Assembly: GCA_000525025.1 (NCBI GenBank) | Contig: JCKJ01000001.1 | Coordinates: 2,418,001 to 2,482,000, forward strand | DNA: 64,000 nt | Direction of reading: 5' to 3' | Source: Methylophilaceae bacterium 11 | GTDB taxonomy: Bacteria; Pseudomonadota; Gammaproteobacteria; Burkholderiales; Methylophilaceae | In this document: one piece after another, positions 19,292-29,891 of the stretch | Layout: each line of letters starts with the position of its first letter | Numbering within the stretch: the first letter of the stretch is position 1 | Position numbers and translations under genes: made by a program | The notes under the pieces: generated by a model | Told to the model about the DNA's origin: nothing | Database searches by the model: none | The model's input: only the letters and a program-made list of their open reading frames with translations

Positions 19292-20551
19292 ATGCATTTA
19301 TCCGACTTAAAACATCTACCAGTCACAGAACTTGTTGAAATGGCCATTACCAATGAAATTGAGAATGCCAGTCGAATGCGTAAACAGGATTTGATTTTCG
19401 CGATTCTGAAAAACAAGGCCAAAAAAGGTGATAGCATCTTTGGTGATGGCACGCTGGAAGTATTACAAGACGGTTTTGGGTTTTTGCGCTCACCTGATAC
19501 ATCTTATCTTGCAGGTCCTGACGATATTTATGTGTCGCCATCACAAATTCGCCGCTTTAACTTGCACACAGGCGATAGCATTCAGGGCGAGATTCGCACC
19601 CCTAAAGACGGCGAACGTTACTTTGCACTTGTCAAAGTAGACATGGTCAATGGCGAAGCACCAGAGAATACCAAACACAAAATCCTGTTTGAGAACTTAA
19701 CCCCACTATTTCCAACTAGCCCACTCAAGCTAGAGCGCGACATCCGTGGCGAAGAAAATGTCACCAGCCGTGTGATTGATATGATTGCGCCGATTGGCCG
19801 TGGTCAACGTGGCCTATTAGTGGCAAGTCCGAAAAGTGGTAAAACGGTCATGATGCAAAATATTGCGCATGCGATCACTGCCAATCATTCTGATGTTATT
19901 TTAATCGTCTTGCTGATTGATGAGCGCCCAGAAGAAGTAACCGAAATGACGCGCTCAGTGCGTGGCGAAGTAGTGGCTTCCACATTTGACGAGCCAGCCA
20001 CACGTCACGTACAAGTAGCAGAGATGGTACTGGAAAAAGCAAAACGTTTGGTCGAACACAAAAAAGACGTGGTCATTCTACTCGACTCCATCACCCGTTT
20101 AGCGCGTGCCTATAACACCGTGATTCCATCTTCAGGCAAAGTACTGACTGGCGGTGTGGATGCAAATGCACTACAAAAACCAAAGCGCTTTTTTGGTGCT
20201 GCCCGTAATGTAGAGGAAGGTGGTTCACTTACGATTATTGCTACAGCATTGGTGGATACCGGCTCTCGTATGGATGACGTGATTTACGAGGAATTTAAAG
20301 GTACTGGCAATATGGAAATCCATCTGGATCGCCGTATGGCCGAAAAACGTATTTACCCAGCCATTAACGTCAATAAATCCGGTACGCGTCGTGAGGAATT
20401 GCTCATCGAGAAAGATGTACTGCAAAAAATCTGGGTGCTACGCAAACTGCTCTACCCAATGGACGACTTAGAAGCGATGGAATTCTTGTTGGATAAAATC
20501 AAAGCGACGAAAAACAATGCGGATTTCTTCGATAGCATGCGTCGCGGCTAA
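19292..20551 (+). CDS. rho: Transcription termination factor Rho
   Basis: Hexameric RNA helicase that ends factor-dependent transcription. Domains in order: the N-terminal helical domain ([18 protein letters not shown]), the cold-shock RNA-binding fold with [20 protein letters not shown] near residue 58, the Walker A-type [13 protein letters not shown] near 178, and Walker [15 protein letters not shown] near 262. The Q-loop/R-loop region ends in [20 protein letters not shown]. At 419 residues there are no lineage-specific inserts. It follows trxA with a 97-base gap. Confidence 0.97.
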   Translation: MHLSDLKHLPVTELVEMAITNEIENASRMRKQDLIFAILKNKAKKGDSIFGDGTLEVLQDGFGFLRSPDTSYLAGPDDIYVSPSQIRRFNLHTGDSIQGEIRTPKDGERYFALVKVDMVNGEAPENTKHKILFENLTPLFPTSPLKLERDIRGEENVTSRVIDMIAPIGRGQRGLLVASPKSGKTVMMQNIAHAITANHSDVILIVLLIDERPEEVTEMTRSVRGEVVASTFDEPATRHVQVAEMVLEKAKRLVEHKKDVVILLDSITRLARAYNTVIPSSGKVLTGGVDANALQKPKRFFGAARNVEEGGSLTIIATALVDTGSRMDDVIYEEFKGTGNMEIHLDRRMAEKRIYPAINVNKSGTRREELLIEKDVLQKIWVLRKLLYPMDDLEAMEFLLDKIKATKNNADFFDSMRRG

Positions 20552-20692
20552 TGAAATCCGCTGAGGATGGGTTGTGCTAACGAGCAAAACACATTCTCAT
20601 TCCAGTTGTTTTACAGCTTAGCGTTTGCAAAAGCAAAAAAAATAATACATAATACGCGGTTTACTGCAACTGCTTAATATAGAGAGAAAAGC

Positions 20693-20893
20693 ATGAAAGC
20701 TGAACTTCACCCGAATTACCCAGAAATCAACGTCACTTGTAGCTGCGGCAACAAGTTTAAAACACGCTCTACACATGGCCGTGACATGAACATTGAGGTG
20801 TGCTCACAATGCCACCCGTTCTACACTGGCAAACAGAAAATTGTAGACACTGCTGGTCGTGTAGAGAAATTCCGCCAAAAATACGGCATGTAA
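20693..20893 (+). CDS. rpmE: 50S ribosomal protein bL31 (zinc-binding type)
   Basis: Ribosomal protein L31 of 66 residues. The four cysteines (CSC at 16-18 and CSQC at 37-40) are the zinc-binding C+ form, indicating the zinc-replete paralogue. In many bacteria a C- form replaces it under zinc limitation; no such gene is in this window. A clear terminator follows at 20910-20940. An AGAGAGAAA purine-rich stretch lies before the ATG. Confidence 0.96.
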   Translation: MKAELHPNYPEINVTCSCGNKFKTRSTHGRDMNIEVCSQCHPFYTGKQKIVDTAGRVEKFRQKYGM

Positions 20894-20909
20894 TGCTGAT
20901 TGTTGGATT

Positions 20910-20940
20910 AAAAAGGCAGCTTAGCTGCCTTTTTTGTTTT
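20910..20940 (+). terminator. intrinsic terminator after rpmE
   Basis: The stem AAAGGCAGC/GCTGCCTTT with a three-base loop is followed by a long T tract (TTTTTTGTTTTTTTT). It lies 17 bases after the rpmE stop. Confidence 0.9.
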
Positions 20941-21011
20941 TTTTCTATACTATTTAGCTATTCTGGCATTGCGCCACGTTAAACAAATATCATGCGATTC
21001 GACTTAACCTA

Positions 21012-22667
21012 ATGAAATTCGACTTGGATCACGATTGGCAAGGCAATATGGCCACCCCGCGCGCGCGCGTCGGTGAGCGTGCTAAAACACACCTTCTTAT
21101 TGTGTTGTGTGCAATCTGGTTAATCTTTGGCTTGGTTGGACATTCGCCTTGGAAGCCTTTCGAATCGCAATCCATTAGTGCAATTCAACACATTTTGGAT
21201 GGCGGTAGCTGGCTTGCGCCTATGGCACTGAGCCATACACAGCTAGAAAACCCACCGTTATACTACTGGGTTGCAGCTTTATTTTCCTCAATGCTCAGCC
21301 CCATCTTGTCTATTCACGATGCAGCCAGGCTGAGCTCAGGGGTGTGGATGCTCATCACCCTGCTGATGGTAGGCATGACAGGCCGAGAGCTTTGGGACAA
21401 AGGGATAGGCCGTCAAACCACGTTTGTGTTTATTGGCTGCTTAGGGCTGGTGATCAACGCGCACACGATGATGCCTGCCGTATCTGCCCTGACTGGATTG
21501 ACCACTGCATTTTATGCACTGGCACTTGCTAAGCGCAGACCTTATCGCGCAGCGATTTTACTTGGGCTAGGGCTGGGCATCAGCTTTTTGTCTGCCGGCT
21601 TGCTACCCACTTTCATCATTCTCAGCACCTGTGTTTTACTCCCCATTTGTTTTAGTCATTGGCGCAGCCGTTTCTTTTGGGTGGTTAGCCTCATTGCATT
21701 GCTCGTGGCCAGCCCATTTCTTTTGATATGGCCGCTGTTAAGCTGGATATACGCACCGCAGTTATTGACCGAATGGTGGATATCGAGTCTTGCACAGTTT
21801 AATCAAAGCTTACATTTGTATTTTTTAAAAACCTTATTATGGTATGCATGGCCAGCATTACCGTTGGCTTTATGGGGCACTTGGCGTTTTAGGGCGCAAT
21901 TACTATCTAAGCCACGCTTTCAGCTGATTGTTGCTTTTTTTATTGCCGCATTATTCTGGATTGGTCTGGGTGCTGAGCGTAAAGAAGTATTTGCACTACC
22001 GTTGCTGATTCCACTCACCGCCATGGCAGGTGGCAGCATTGAAACGCTAAAACGTGGTGCTGCAGGCGCGTTAAACTGGTTCGGCTTGATTTTATTTGGG
22101 CTACTGAGTAGTTTGACATGGCTGGGCTGGATTGCCATGATGACCGGCAATCCAAGCAAAATCAAAGAGCGGTTGATTTACTTATCCGGGCTGACGCAAC
22201 TCCACTTTAATGTATTCGCATTTACAGTGGCATCAGCAGTGACGCTTATTTGGCTATTGGCCATATTTAGATCACAACACTCCAATCGCTCAGCTGCAAC
22301 CAACTGGGCCATCGGCATGACTTGTATCTGGACATTATTGATGACGCTTTGGATGCCGATGCTTGAGTCCGCACGTGGCTATCAGGCAGTGTTCACCAGC
22401 CTGAAAAAAGCATTGCCTACGCAGTATGCCTGCATGAATAGCAACCAGTTGGGCGATGCACAACGCGATTTACTGGATTATTTTGCCGATGTGAAAACGC
22501 ACGCACTGGAAAGCGGTCAACCACTAAGCTGTGATTTATATTTGGTGCAAGACAATCGTGGCCGAGAAAAAGTAAATCCTGGTCAGGATTGGACGCTGAT
22601 TTGGCAAGGACGGCGTATTAGTGAACGTAGAGAGCACTTTAGGCTGTTTCAGCGCGTGCAACAATAG
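21012..22667 (+). CDS. ArnT/PMT-type membrane glycosyltransferase
   Basis: Polytopic protein of 551 residues with about ten to twelve membrane helices and a soluble C-terminal domain from about residue 460. The periplasmic first-loop acidic motif is HSPWKPFESQSISA near residue 45, with glutamate at the usual aspartate position. LENPPLYYWVAALF near residue 80 matches the (K/E)PPLYYW signature of GT-C enzymes of the ArnT/PMT_2 family. Such enzymes move a sugar from a polyprenyl-phosphate donor onto lipid A or protein. The acceptor is unknown, and no arn or glycosylation genes are nearby. It is convergent with fdsD. Confidence 0.75.
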   Translation: MKFDLDHDWQGNMATPRARVGERAKTHLLIVLCAIWLIFGLVGHSPWKPFESQSISAIQHILDGGSWLAPMALSHTQLENPPLYYWVAALFSSMLSPILSIHDAARLSSGVWMLITLLMVGMTGRELWDKGIGRQTTFVFIGCLGLVINAHTMMPAVSALTGLTTAFYALALAKRRPYRAAILLGLGLGISFLSAGLLPTFIILSTCVLLPICFSHWRSRFFWVVSLIALLVASPFLLIWPLLSWIYAPQLLTEWWISSLAQFNQSLHLYFLKTLLWYAWPALPLALWGTWRFRAQLLSKPRFQLIVAFFIAALFWIGLGAERKEVFALPLLIPLTAMAGGSIETLKRGAAGALNWFGLILFGLLSSLTWLGWIAMMTGNPSKIKERLIYLSGLTQLHFNVFAFTVASAVTLIWLLAIFRSQHSNRSAATNWAIGMTCIWTLLMTLWMPMLESARGYQAVFTSLKKALPTQYACMNSNQLGDAQRDLLDYFADVKTHALESGQPLSCDLYLVQDNRGREKVNPGQDWTLIWQGRRISERREHFRLFQRVQQ

Positions 22668-22695
22668 CGCTTTGAGTTGGCAGCCAAAACATTCA

Positions 22696-22911
22696 TTATG
22701 AGATGTGCTGTTGAATTGCCTCAATCACACGCGGATGTAGCCCAACCCCTTGTTGCTGCTTGACGTGCGCAACAATAGATTTAATCATCACCGAATTCCA
22801 AAAGCGCTGTAAATGATTGGCAATATCCTTTTTAGCGAGTTCTGTATCTGGATATGCCTCAAAAAAATCACCAATTTGATTGGCCATTTTGATTAACTTT
22901 TCTATTTCCAT
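22696..22911 (-). CDS. fdsD: Formate dehydrogenase delta subunit FdsD
   Basis: Small helical protein of 71 residues matching the FdsD family, including LIKMANQIGDFF at residue 6 and DIANHLQRFWNSVMI at residue 29. FdsD accompanies NAD-linked molybdenum formate dehydrogenases and aids formation or stability of the active complex, though not every complex retains it. It is the last gene of the fdsGBA-fdhD-fdsD series and follows fdhD by 35 bases. Confidence 0.9.
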   Translation of the reverse strand: MEIEKLIKMANQIGDFFEAYPDTELAKKDIANHLQRFWNSVMIKSIVAHVKQQQGVGLHPRVIEAIQQHIS

Positions 22912-22946
22912 CTTATCTTGTCTGCTTTAATAATTAAGTATTCTCA

Positions 22947-23783
22947 CTAAGATTCCGTTAGTCGATCAGCGTGTGCATAAGCCACTAATTGCTGATCGCG
23001 CACAAATCCCAATAAGGTAATTCGATTGGCTTTTGCAATGCGTACTGCCAGTCCGGTAGGGGCAGAAATAGCAGCCAGCATATCAAAACCCGCCATGGCT
23101 ACTTTTTGCACCATCTCATAACTTGCGCGGCTGGTCGTCAACACAAACCCGCCACGGCGATCTTGGCTGGCCAGCGCACCGATTAATTTATCCAGCGCAT
23201 TATGCCGACCTACATCTTCCCTGACCATTTCAACGGCACCCGTTACATCTGCCCAAGCACATGCATGGGTGGCACCAGTTTGACGTTGCAACTGTTGCAA
23301 TGCTTGTATCTCTTGATGCGCCCTCAGTACACTTTTTACCGCAATCGGCTGTTGCGCGTGCTGGGTATCAACCTGTTCTGGTAGGCGGAACACCTGACTC
23401 AAACTTTCTGCACCGCACAAACCACAACCAGTACGCCCAACCATGCTGCGCCTACGCGCTTTTAAATTCACAAACTGCTCGGTGGCAATTTCAATGTGTA
23501 ATTCGATGCCGTTTGCGTGCACCTGCATTTCGACACCATACACATCACTTTTTTGCTGCACAATGCCTTCTGTCAGGGAAAACCCCAAGGCAAAATCTTC
23601 CAAATCTTGCGGACTTGCCAGCATCACGGCATGCGATACACCGTTATAGACCAATGCAATCGGCACCTCTTCAGCCAGCCGATCATCGACGGTGAGAAAC
23701 TGGCCGTTCCGCCATTGCCGAACGGCATAGGTCTGCGCACTCAATTGCTGACTCAGCGCATCCTCTGCAAACCAATCAGCCAT
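22947..23783 (-). CDS. fdhD: Formate dehydrogenase sulfurtransferase FdhD
   Basis: Required for active formate dehydrogenase: it passes sulfur from the cysteine desulfurase to the bis-MGD molybdenum cofactor. The conserved cysteine pair is in GRTGCGLCGAESL near residue 115, and VREDVGRHNALDKLIG near 210 is the other family hallmark. I chose the ATG of MADWFAED (23783); the frame opens three codons earlier with GTG. It is encoded between fdsA and fdsD, so it is probably co-transcribed with its client enzyme. Confidence 0.95.
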   Translation of the reverse strand: MADWFAEDALSQQLSAQTYAVRQWRNGQFLTVDDRLAEEVPIALVYNGVSHAVMLASPQDLEDFALGFSLTEGIVQQKSDVYGVEMQVHANGIELHIEIATEQFVNLKARRRSMVGRTGCGLCGAESLSQVFRLPEQVDTQHAQQPIAVKSVLRAHQEIQALQQLQRQTGATHACAWADVTGAVEMVREDVGRHNALDKLIGALASQDRRGGFVLTTSRASYEMVQKVAMAGFDMLAAISAPTGLAVRIAKANRITLLGFVRDQQLVAYAHADRLTES

Positions 23784-23817
23784 GATTAGCACGCACTTTC
23801 AAAAAATACGTGGTGAA

Positions 23818-26685
23818 TTATTCCACCACCGCCGGCTTGGCAGGCAAAATGCCGGTTAAGTGAATCTGCGATTCACTGAACTCTTGGTACTCTTGCTGCC
23901 AGTTAGAAAGTTGGTTGACGCGTGACACTTGTACCGCAGTGACTTTGTACTCGGGGCAATTGGTCGCCCAGTCCGAGTTATCGGTCGTAATCACGTTGGC
24001 ACCAGACTCGGGGTGATGGAAAGTGGTATATACCACGCCAGGCTGCACGCGCTCAGTAATCGTTGCACGCAATACAGTCTCACCAGCGCGACTGGTAATG
24101 CCCACCCAATCACCTTCTTGAATACCACGGTCTTCCGCGTCGTGCGGATGAATCTCAATTAAATCTTCTGGGTGCCACACCACGTTTTGCGTACGGCGTG
24201 TTTGCGCACCCACGTTATATTGAGAAAGAATACGCCCTGTGGTCAATATCAGCGGATATTTACCATTCACTTTCTCTTGGGTGGGCACATATTGTGTCAC
24301 AAAGAATTTACCTTTACCGCGCACAAACTCATCCACATGCATGGTCGGTGTACCTTCTGGCGCTTCATCGTTACATGGCCATTGAATACTGCCTAACTCA
24401 TCCAGTTTTTTGAAGCTTACGCCTTTGAATGTTGGCGTCAACGCTGCGATTTCATCCATGATCTCACTGGCATGGTTGTACTTCATCTCATAACCTAATG
24501 CAGTCGATAATTTGGCTGTAATTTCCCAATCTTCATAGCCGTTTTTAGGCGTCATGACGCGACGGACTGGAGAGATGCGACGCTCAGCATTTGTGAAGGT
24601 GCCGTTTTTCTCTAAGAAAGAGGCACCGGGGAAAAACACATGGGCAAACATGGCGGTTTCGTTCAAGAACAAATCTTGTACGATCACGCACTCCATCGAC
24701 TCCAGCGCATGGGTGACATGCTGTGTATCTGGGTCGGATTGCGCAATGTCTTCGCCTACACAATACAATGCTTTAAAGCTGCCTTCTGTCGCCAAATCTA
24801 ACATATTAGGAATACGCAAGCCTGGATCAGCACTGAGTGGACGGCCCCAAGCCGCTTCAAACTCAGCACGGGTTTCATCGTCAGATACATGGCGGTAACC
24901 TGGGAACTCATGTGGCATAGAGCCCATATCACACGAGCCTTGCACGTTATTTTGACCACGTAATGGGTTCACGCCTACGCCTTCACGGCCCACATTACCG
25001 GTTGCCATCGCTAGGTTAGCAATCCCCATCACAGTGGTAGAGCCTTGACTGTGCTCAGTCACACCCAAACCGTAGTAGATAGCCGCATTACCACCAGTCG
25101 CAAACAGTCTTGCTGCTTCACGTACTTTTTGTGGGTCTACGCCCGTATCTTTGGCTAAGCTTTCTGGTGAGTTTTCTGGTTTAGCCACAAAATCACGCCA
25201 TGCCTCATAGGAATCCCACTCACAACGTTCTCTGACAAAATCTTCTTTGACTAGGCCTTCCGTCACAATCACATGTGCCAGTGCTGAAACCAATGCCACA
25301 TTGGTGCCTGGGCGTAAATTCAAGTGGTAATCGGCACGTACATGCGGTGAGTTTTCTACCAAATCAATGGCACGTGGGTCTGCAATAATCAGCTTTGCAC
25401 CCTCACGTAGACGGCGCTTCATAATGGAGGCAAATACTGGGTGACCATCCGTTGGGTTTGCGCCAATAATCAAAATCACATCGGATTTCATCACGGAATC
25501 AAAGGTTTGCGTACCAGCAGACTCACCCAAGGTTTGTTTTAAACCATAGCCGGTTGGGCTGTGGCAAACACGCGCGCAAGTATCCACGTTATTGCTACCA
25601 AACACTGCACGTACCAATTTTTGTGTGACGTACACTTCTTCATTAGTACAACGTGAAGAGGTAATGCCGCCGACAGAATCCTTGCCATATTTAGCTTGAA
25701 TACGCGTAATCTCGCTAGCTGCATAATTAATAGCTTCGTCCCAACCCACTTTTTGCCAAGGATCATGAATGCTCTTACGGATCATGGGTGTGGTAATGCG
25801 GTCTTGGTGCGTAGCGTAGCCCCAAGCAAAACGGCCTTTGACACATGAATGGCCGTGATTAGCACCACCGTCTTTATTCGGCGTCATACGGACGACTTCT
25901 TCGCCCTTCATTTCCGCATCAAAACTACAACCCACGCCGCAATAAGCACAAGTAGTGGTGACTTTATGTTCTGGTGTACCTGCCTCAATCACGGATTTTT
26001 CCATCAAGGTGGCCGTTGGGCAAGCCTGTACACAAGCTCCGCAAGAGACACACTCTGACTCTAAAAAGTCTTTATTGCCTGCAGAAACTTTGCTACCAAA
26101 GCCGCGACCTTCAATCGTCAACGCAAACGTGCCTTGCGTTTCTTCACAGGCACGCACACAACGACTGCACACGATGCATTTACTTGGATCAAATGTAAAA
26201 TATGGGTTGGATTCATCTTTGGTAGACCCTAGATGGTTTTCGCCTTCGTAGCCGTAACGCACTTCGCGCAAGCCCACTGCACCGGCCATGTCTTGTAGTT
26301 CACAATCACCATTGGCTGCACATGTTAAGCAGTCGAGCGGATGGTCTGAAATATAAAGCTCCATCACACCACGGCGTACATCTGCCAATTTGGATGTTTG
26401 TGTTTTGACTTTAATGCCTTCAGCCACAGGTGTTGTGCAGGATGCTGGGTAACCGCGACGGCCTTCAATCTCCACCAAACATAGGCGGCAAGAGCCAAAC
26501 GGCTCAAGCGAATCTGTTGCACACAGTTTGGGCACAGTCACACCACCCAATTGTGCCGCATGCATAATTGAAGTGCCTTCCGGCACGGTAACTGACGCAT
26601 CATCAATGGTGAGCGTAACCATTTTCTCGCTCACTATTTTCGGCGTACCATAGTCTTTATTAGGGTCGTATTTAATGTCATCCAT
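23818..26685 (-). CDS. fdsA: NAD-dependent formate dehydrogenase alpha subunit FdsA (molybdopterin, Fe-S)
   Basis: Catalytic subunit oxidising formate to CO2, the last step of methanol oxidation in methylotrophs. The 955-residue protein has an N-terminal [2Fe-2S] domain (CATDSLEPFGSCRLC), a Cys/His [4Fe-4S] site (HPLDCLTCAANGDC), a ferredoxin-like pair (CIVCSRCVRAC, CVSCGACVQAC), and a further [4Fe-4S] site (CAYCGVGC). These lead into the molybdopterin domain. The Mo-ligating cysteine is in VDTCARVCHSPTG near residue 373, so this is the Cys, not the selenocysteine, type. The C-terminal bis-MGD domain is complete. No signal peptide is present, so it is cytoplasmic. Confidence 0.95.
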   Translation of the reverse strand: MDDIKYDPNKDYGTPKIVSEKMVTLTIDDASVTVPEGTSIMHAAQLGGVTVPKLCATDSLEPFGSCRLCLVEIEGRRGYPASCTTPVAEGIKVKTQTSKLADVRRGVMELYISDHPLDCLTCAANGDCELQDMAGAVGLREVRYGYEGENHLGSTKDESNPYFTFDPSKCIVCSRCVRACEETQGTFALTIEGRGFGSKVSAGNKDFLESECVSCGACVQACPTATLMEKSVIEAGTPEHKVTTTCAYCGVGCSFDAEMKGEEVVRMTPNKDGGANHGHSCVKGRFAWGYATHQDRITTPMIRKSIHDPWQKVGWDEAINYAASEITRIQAKYGKDSVGGITSSRCTNEEVYVTQKLVRAVFGSNNVDTCARVCHSPTGYGLKQTLGESAGTQTFDSVMKSDVILIIGANPTDGHPVFASIMKRRLREGAKLIIADPRAIDLVENSPHVRADYHLNLRPGTNVALVSALAHVIVTEGLVKEDFVRERCEWDSYEAWRDFVAKPENSPESLAKDTGVDPQKVREAARLFATGGNAAIYYGLGVTEHSQGSTTVMGIANLAMATGNVGREGVGVNPLRGQNNVQGSCDMGSMPHEFPGYRHVSDDETRAEFEAAWGRPLSADPGLRIPNMLDLATEGSFKALYCVGEDIAQSDPDTQHVTHALESMECVIVQDLFLNETAMFAHVFFPGASFLEKNGTFTNAERRISPVRRVMTPKNGYEDWEITAKLSTALGYEMKYNHASEIMDEIAALTPTFKGVSFKKLDELGSIQWPCNDEAPEGTPTMHVDEFVRGKGKFFVTQYVPTQEKVNGKYPLILTTGRILSQYNVGAQTRRTQNVVWHPEDLIEIHPHDAEDRGIQEGDWVGITSRAGETVLRATITERVQPGVVYTTFHHPESGANVITTDNSDWATNCPEYKVTAVQVSRVNQLSNWQQEYQEFSESQIHLTGILPAKPAVVE

Positions 26686-26711
26686 GATGTCGTATCCTTT
26701 GCTACTTATGG

Positions 26712-28262
26712 TTAAGCAGCAACTTCCTTCTTATTTAAACCAAAATCTTCAGGGAAATGATTCAACGCGCTCAACACCGGATAAGGTGTCATCCCGCCCA
26801 ATGCGCAGAGAGAACCATTTAACATAGTATCGGACAAATCTCGCACTAATTGAATGTTTTTTGCATGATCTTTGCCCGAAGTAATTTTATCCATCACTTC
26901 TACACCGCGCGTAGAGCCAATACGGCAAGGTGTGCATTTACCACAACTTTCAATGGCGCAGAATTCAAACGCGTAACGGGCCATTTTTGCCATATCCACA
27001 GTATCGTCAAACGCCACAATGCCGCCATGGCCTAATACGGCCCAAAGTTTAGAAAACTCTTCGTAATCTAAAGGGGTATCAAATTGGCTTTCTGGCAAGT
27101 AAGCGCCTAGCGGCCCACCGACTTGTACGGCACGAATCGGCTTGCCAGAAGCTGAGCCGCCGCCAAAGTCATACAATAGCTCGCGCAACGTTGCACCAAA
27201 AGCCAACTCTACTAAACCGCCTTGCTTGAGATTGCCCGCAAGCTGAATCGGTAGCGTGCCGCGTGAACGTCCCATGCCGTAATCGGCATAAAACTGCGCA
27301 CCTTTATCCAAAATAATCGGTATCGTCGCCAATGAAATGACGTTATTGACTACTGTTGGTTTGCCAAATAACCCTTCAATAGCAGGCAGTGGTGGTTTAA
27401 AACGCACCAAGCCACGCTTACCTTCTAGACTTTCTAATAGTGAGGTTTCTTCACCACACACATAGGCACCAGCTGCGCGACGCACTTCTAGATGAAAAGC
27501 TTTACCTGAACCACAAATGTTGTCGCCCAAATAGCCAGCCTGATTTGCTTTTTCAATCGCCTCGTTTAAGACTTTGAGCGCGTGTGGATACTCGCTACGC
27601 AGGTAGATATAGCCTTGGGTTGCGCCCACAGCCACACCTGCAATCGTCATACCTTCAATCAACACATAAGGATCATCTTCCATCACCATACGGTCTGAGT
27701 AGGTACCAGAGTCGCCTTCATCCGCATTACACACAATATACTTCTGATCTGCAGGCGAATTCAATACGGTATTCCACTTAATACCAGTTGGGAAAGCCGC
27801 ACCGCCACGGCCACGTAGACCAGAATCAGTGACTGTTTTCACAATGTCTGCACCAGACATCTTGAGTGCATTGGCCAGGCCTTTATAACCATCATGTGCG
27901 ATGTAATCATCTAATGAAACGGGATCGGTAATGCCGATACGCGCAAAGGTCAGGCGTTGTTGTTTTTTAAGCCAGTTTAACGATTCTGTTAAGCCTAAAT
28001 TGAGGGGGTGGGCACCTGCATGTAGAAAGTCTGCGTCGAACAAGCTGGGGACATCTTTTGGCTGCACCGGCGCATAGGCAACACGGCCTTTGTCTGTTGC
28101 CACCTCTACAAATGGCTCTAACCAAAACAAACCGCGCGAACCATTGCGTACCAGTTCAATTTCAATACCACGTTTTTGCGCTTCTGCCGCAATGGCTTTG
28201 GCAGTTCGGTCTGCGCCCAAAGACAGCGCAGTAGAATCACGAGGAACAAATACTTTAATCAT
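26712..28262 (-). CDS. fdsB: NAD-dependent formate dehydrogenase beta subunit FdsB (NADH/FMN)
   Basis: Electron-output subunit, homologous to NuoF, transferring electrons from formate to NAD+. FMN/NAD-binding motifs [16 protein letters not shown] near residue 150 and [14 protein letters not shown] near 178 are present. So are the C-terminal [4Fe-4S] cysteines [16 protein letters not shown] near 440. The 516 residues include an N-terminal thioredoxin-like extension usual for FdsB. The start overlaps the fdsG stop by four bases; the gap to fdsA is 26 bases. Confidence 0.95.
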   Translation of the reverse strand: MIKVFVPRDSTALSLGADRTAKAIAAEAQKRGIEIELVRNGSRGLFWLEPFVEVATDKGRVAYAPVQPKDVPSLFDADFLHAGAHPLNLGLTESLNWLKKQQRLTFARIGITDPVSLDDYIAHDGYKGLANALKMSGADIVKTVTDSGLRGRGGAAFPTGIKWNTVLNSPADQKYIVCNADEGDSGTYSDRMVMEDDPYVLIEGMTIAGVAVGATQGYIYLRSEYPHALKVLNEAIEKANQAGYLGDNICGSGKAFHLEVRRAAGAYVCGEETSLLESLEGKRGLVRFKPPLPAIEGLFGKPTVVNNVISLATIPIILDKGAQFYADYGMGRSRGTLPIQLAGNLKQGGLVELAFGATLRELLYDFGGGSASGKPIRAVQVGGPLGAYLPESQFDTPLDYEEFSKLWAVLGHGGIVAFDDTVDMAKMARYAFEFCAIESCGKCTPCRIGSTRGVEVMDKITSGKDHAKNIQLVRDLSDTMLNGSLCALGGMTPYPVLSALNHFPEDFGLNKKEVAA

Positions 28263-28741
28263 GATGCGACCCTCGCTTCATGGATAATCTCTACTATTTT
28301 TTGACTATCAACACGGCCATACAGTTCCTCATCCATCAGCACGGCAGGCGAGCAAGCACAGTTGCCTAAGCAGTACACCGGCTCTAATGTAATCGCACCA
28401 TCCGCAGTGGTTTGGTGGTAATCAATGCCTAGTGTAGATTTGATGTGGGCTTCCAGCTTTTCTGCACCCATCGCTTGGCAAGACTCTGCTCGGCATACTT
28501 GTAGTACATGCTTGCCTACAGGATGCGTTCTGAAATGATGATAGAACGTCACCACGCCATGCACCTCTGCAACAGACAAAGCTAACGCATGTGCGATTTG
28601 CGGATACGCCGCTTCAGGCACATAACCGAGTGTATCTTGTATAGCATGCAACACTGGAAGTAAGGCACCAGGTTTATCGCGATGCACTTGAATTTGCGCA
28701 TCGATCTGAGCCGACTCGTGCGAAGAAAGTACTGTCGTCAA
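28259..28741 (-). CDS. fdsG: NAD-dependent formate dehydrogenase gamma subunit FdsG
   Basis: NuoE-like [2Fe-2S] subunit that works with FdsB. The cluster cysteines are in [10 protein letters not shown] and [14 protein letters not shown], spaced as in the family, and [15 protein letters not shown] precedes them. No ATG is in frame near the start. TTG at 28741 has GGGGA five bases upstream and is preferred; another TTG at 28753 would add four residues. First gene of fdsG-fdsB-fdsA-fdhD-fdsD, divergent from moaA. Confidence 0.93.
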   Translation of the reverse strand: MTTVLSSHESAQIDAQIQVHRDKPGALLPVLHAIQDTLGYVPEAAYPQIAHALALSVAEVHGVVTFYHHFRTHPVGKHVLQVCRAESCQAMGAEKLEAHIKSTLGIDYHQTTADGAITLEPVYCLGNCACSPAVLMDEELYGRVDSQKIVEIIHEARVAS

Positions 28742-28751
28742 AACATTCCCC

Positions 28752-28767
28752 AAGCTTAACTTAAGCT
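28752..28767. promoter_or_regulatory. palindrome at the fdsG/moaA divergent region
   Basis: AGCTTAA C TTAAGCT is a perfect seven-base inverted repeat with a one-base centre, placed right at the fdsG start and inside the 128-base gap shared by the divergent fds and moa operons. It could be an operator for a dimeric regulator or a hairpin near the fdsG ribosome site. No regulator gene is adjacent, so the role is inferred. Confidence 0.3.
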
Positions 28768-28880
28768 AAAAATAACCACATCATCATATACCTAATCTAA
28801 GGCTTGTTAAAGCCAAAAAAGGGCATAGAATATAGGCTTATTCAGTTTAATGTATCATTTTCATTAAAACCATTAGTCAG

Positions 28881-29891
28881 ATGCCGAACGCTCATACCAC
28901 ATCCCCCAAATTGATCGACCAGTTTGGGCGTCAAGTAGACTACATTCGGTTATCCATCACGGACCGATGTGATTTTCGTTGTGTCTATTGCATGAGCGAG
29001 GACATGACGTTTTTATCCCGTGACGAAGTCCTCAGTTTAGAAGAGTGCGCGCGCTTGGTGCGCATATTTGTACAACTGGGTGTGTCCAAGGTACGCATTA
29101 CCGGTGGCGAGCCTTTGGTGCGTAAAAACGCACTATGGCTATTCAATGAAATAGGGCAACTCAAAGGCTTACATGAGTTGGTGCTCACTACCAATGGAAG
29201 CCAGTTAGCAAAACAAGCTGCCGCGCTCAAGCAGGCAGGTGTAAAGCGTATCAATATTTCTGTAGATAGCCTGCAACCAGAACGATTTAATCGCATCACC
29301 CGCACTGGACATCTAGCGCAAGTGCTGGATGGGTTACGTGCCGCGATTGCCGCTGGATTTGAAGGCATTAAGCTCAATACGGTCTTGATGCGCGGCACCA
29401 ACGACGACGAAGCAGAAGATTTGGTGGCCTTTGCAATCCAACACCAAATCGACATTAGCTTTATTGAGGAAATGCCTTTGGGCGAGGTGAACCATACCCG
29501 TGACAGTACCTTTGTCAGCAATTTGGACACACTCAAGCGACTTCAAAGTAAATACTCACTCATCCCAAGCACACACAGCTCTGGCGGGCCAGCGCGTTAT
29601 TGGCAGATGGCCAATGCAAACACTAAGATTGGGTTTATCTCTCCTCACAGCCATAACTTTTGCGAAAGCTGTAATCGTGTGCGCATCAGTTGTAAAGGTG
29701 AGTTGTTCCTATGTTTAGGGCAAGAAGATAAAGTCGAGCTGATGCCGCTATTACGCGCTCACCCAACGAACGATGCACCCGTGATTGAAGCCATATTAAA
29801 TAGCATGTCCATTAAACCTAAAGGGCACGACTTTGACCTTAAGCGTGCTGCACCCGCAGTGGTGAGGTTTATGTCACATACAGGTGGGTAA
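28881..29891 (+). CDS. moaA: GTP 3',8-cyclase MoaA
   Basis: Radical-SAM enzyme starting molybdenum cofactor synthesis by cyclising GTP. The first cluster is in CDFRCVYCM near residue 33 and the second in FCESCNRVRISCKGELFLC near residue 258. The GGEPLV motif near 77 binds SAM. The 336 residues lack the extreme C-terminal double-glycine tail in its usual spacing, ending VVRFMSHTGG, with GG still present. First gene of the moaA-mobA-mobB-moeA series opposite the Mo-dependent formate dehydrogenase. Confidence 0.96.
   Translation: MPNAHTTSPKLIDQFGRQVDYIRLSITDRCDFRCVYCMSEDMTFLSRDEVLSLEECARLVRIFVQLGVSKVRITGGEPLVRKNALWLFNEIGQLKGLHELVLTTNGSQLAKQAAALKQAGVKRINISVDSLQPERFNRITRTGHLAQVLDGLRAAIAAGFEGIKLNTVLMRGTNDDEAEDLVAFAIQHQIDISFIEEMPLGEVNHTRDSTFVSNLDTLKRLQSKYSLIPSTHSSGGPARYWQMANANTKIGFISPHSHNFCESCNRVRISCKGELFLCLGQEDKVELMPLLRAHPTNDAPVIEAILNSMSIKPKGHDFDLKRAAPAVVRFMSHTGG

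Noticed and set aside
21057-21071. Alternating GC tract (CGCGCGCGCG)
   Set aside because: It lies within the glycosyltransferase coding frame and encodes the Ala/Arg-rich ARARV segment. It shows no sign of being a separate element.
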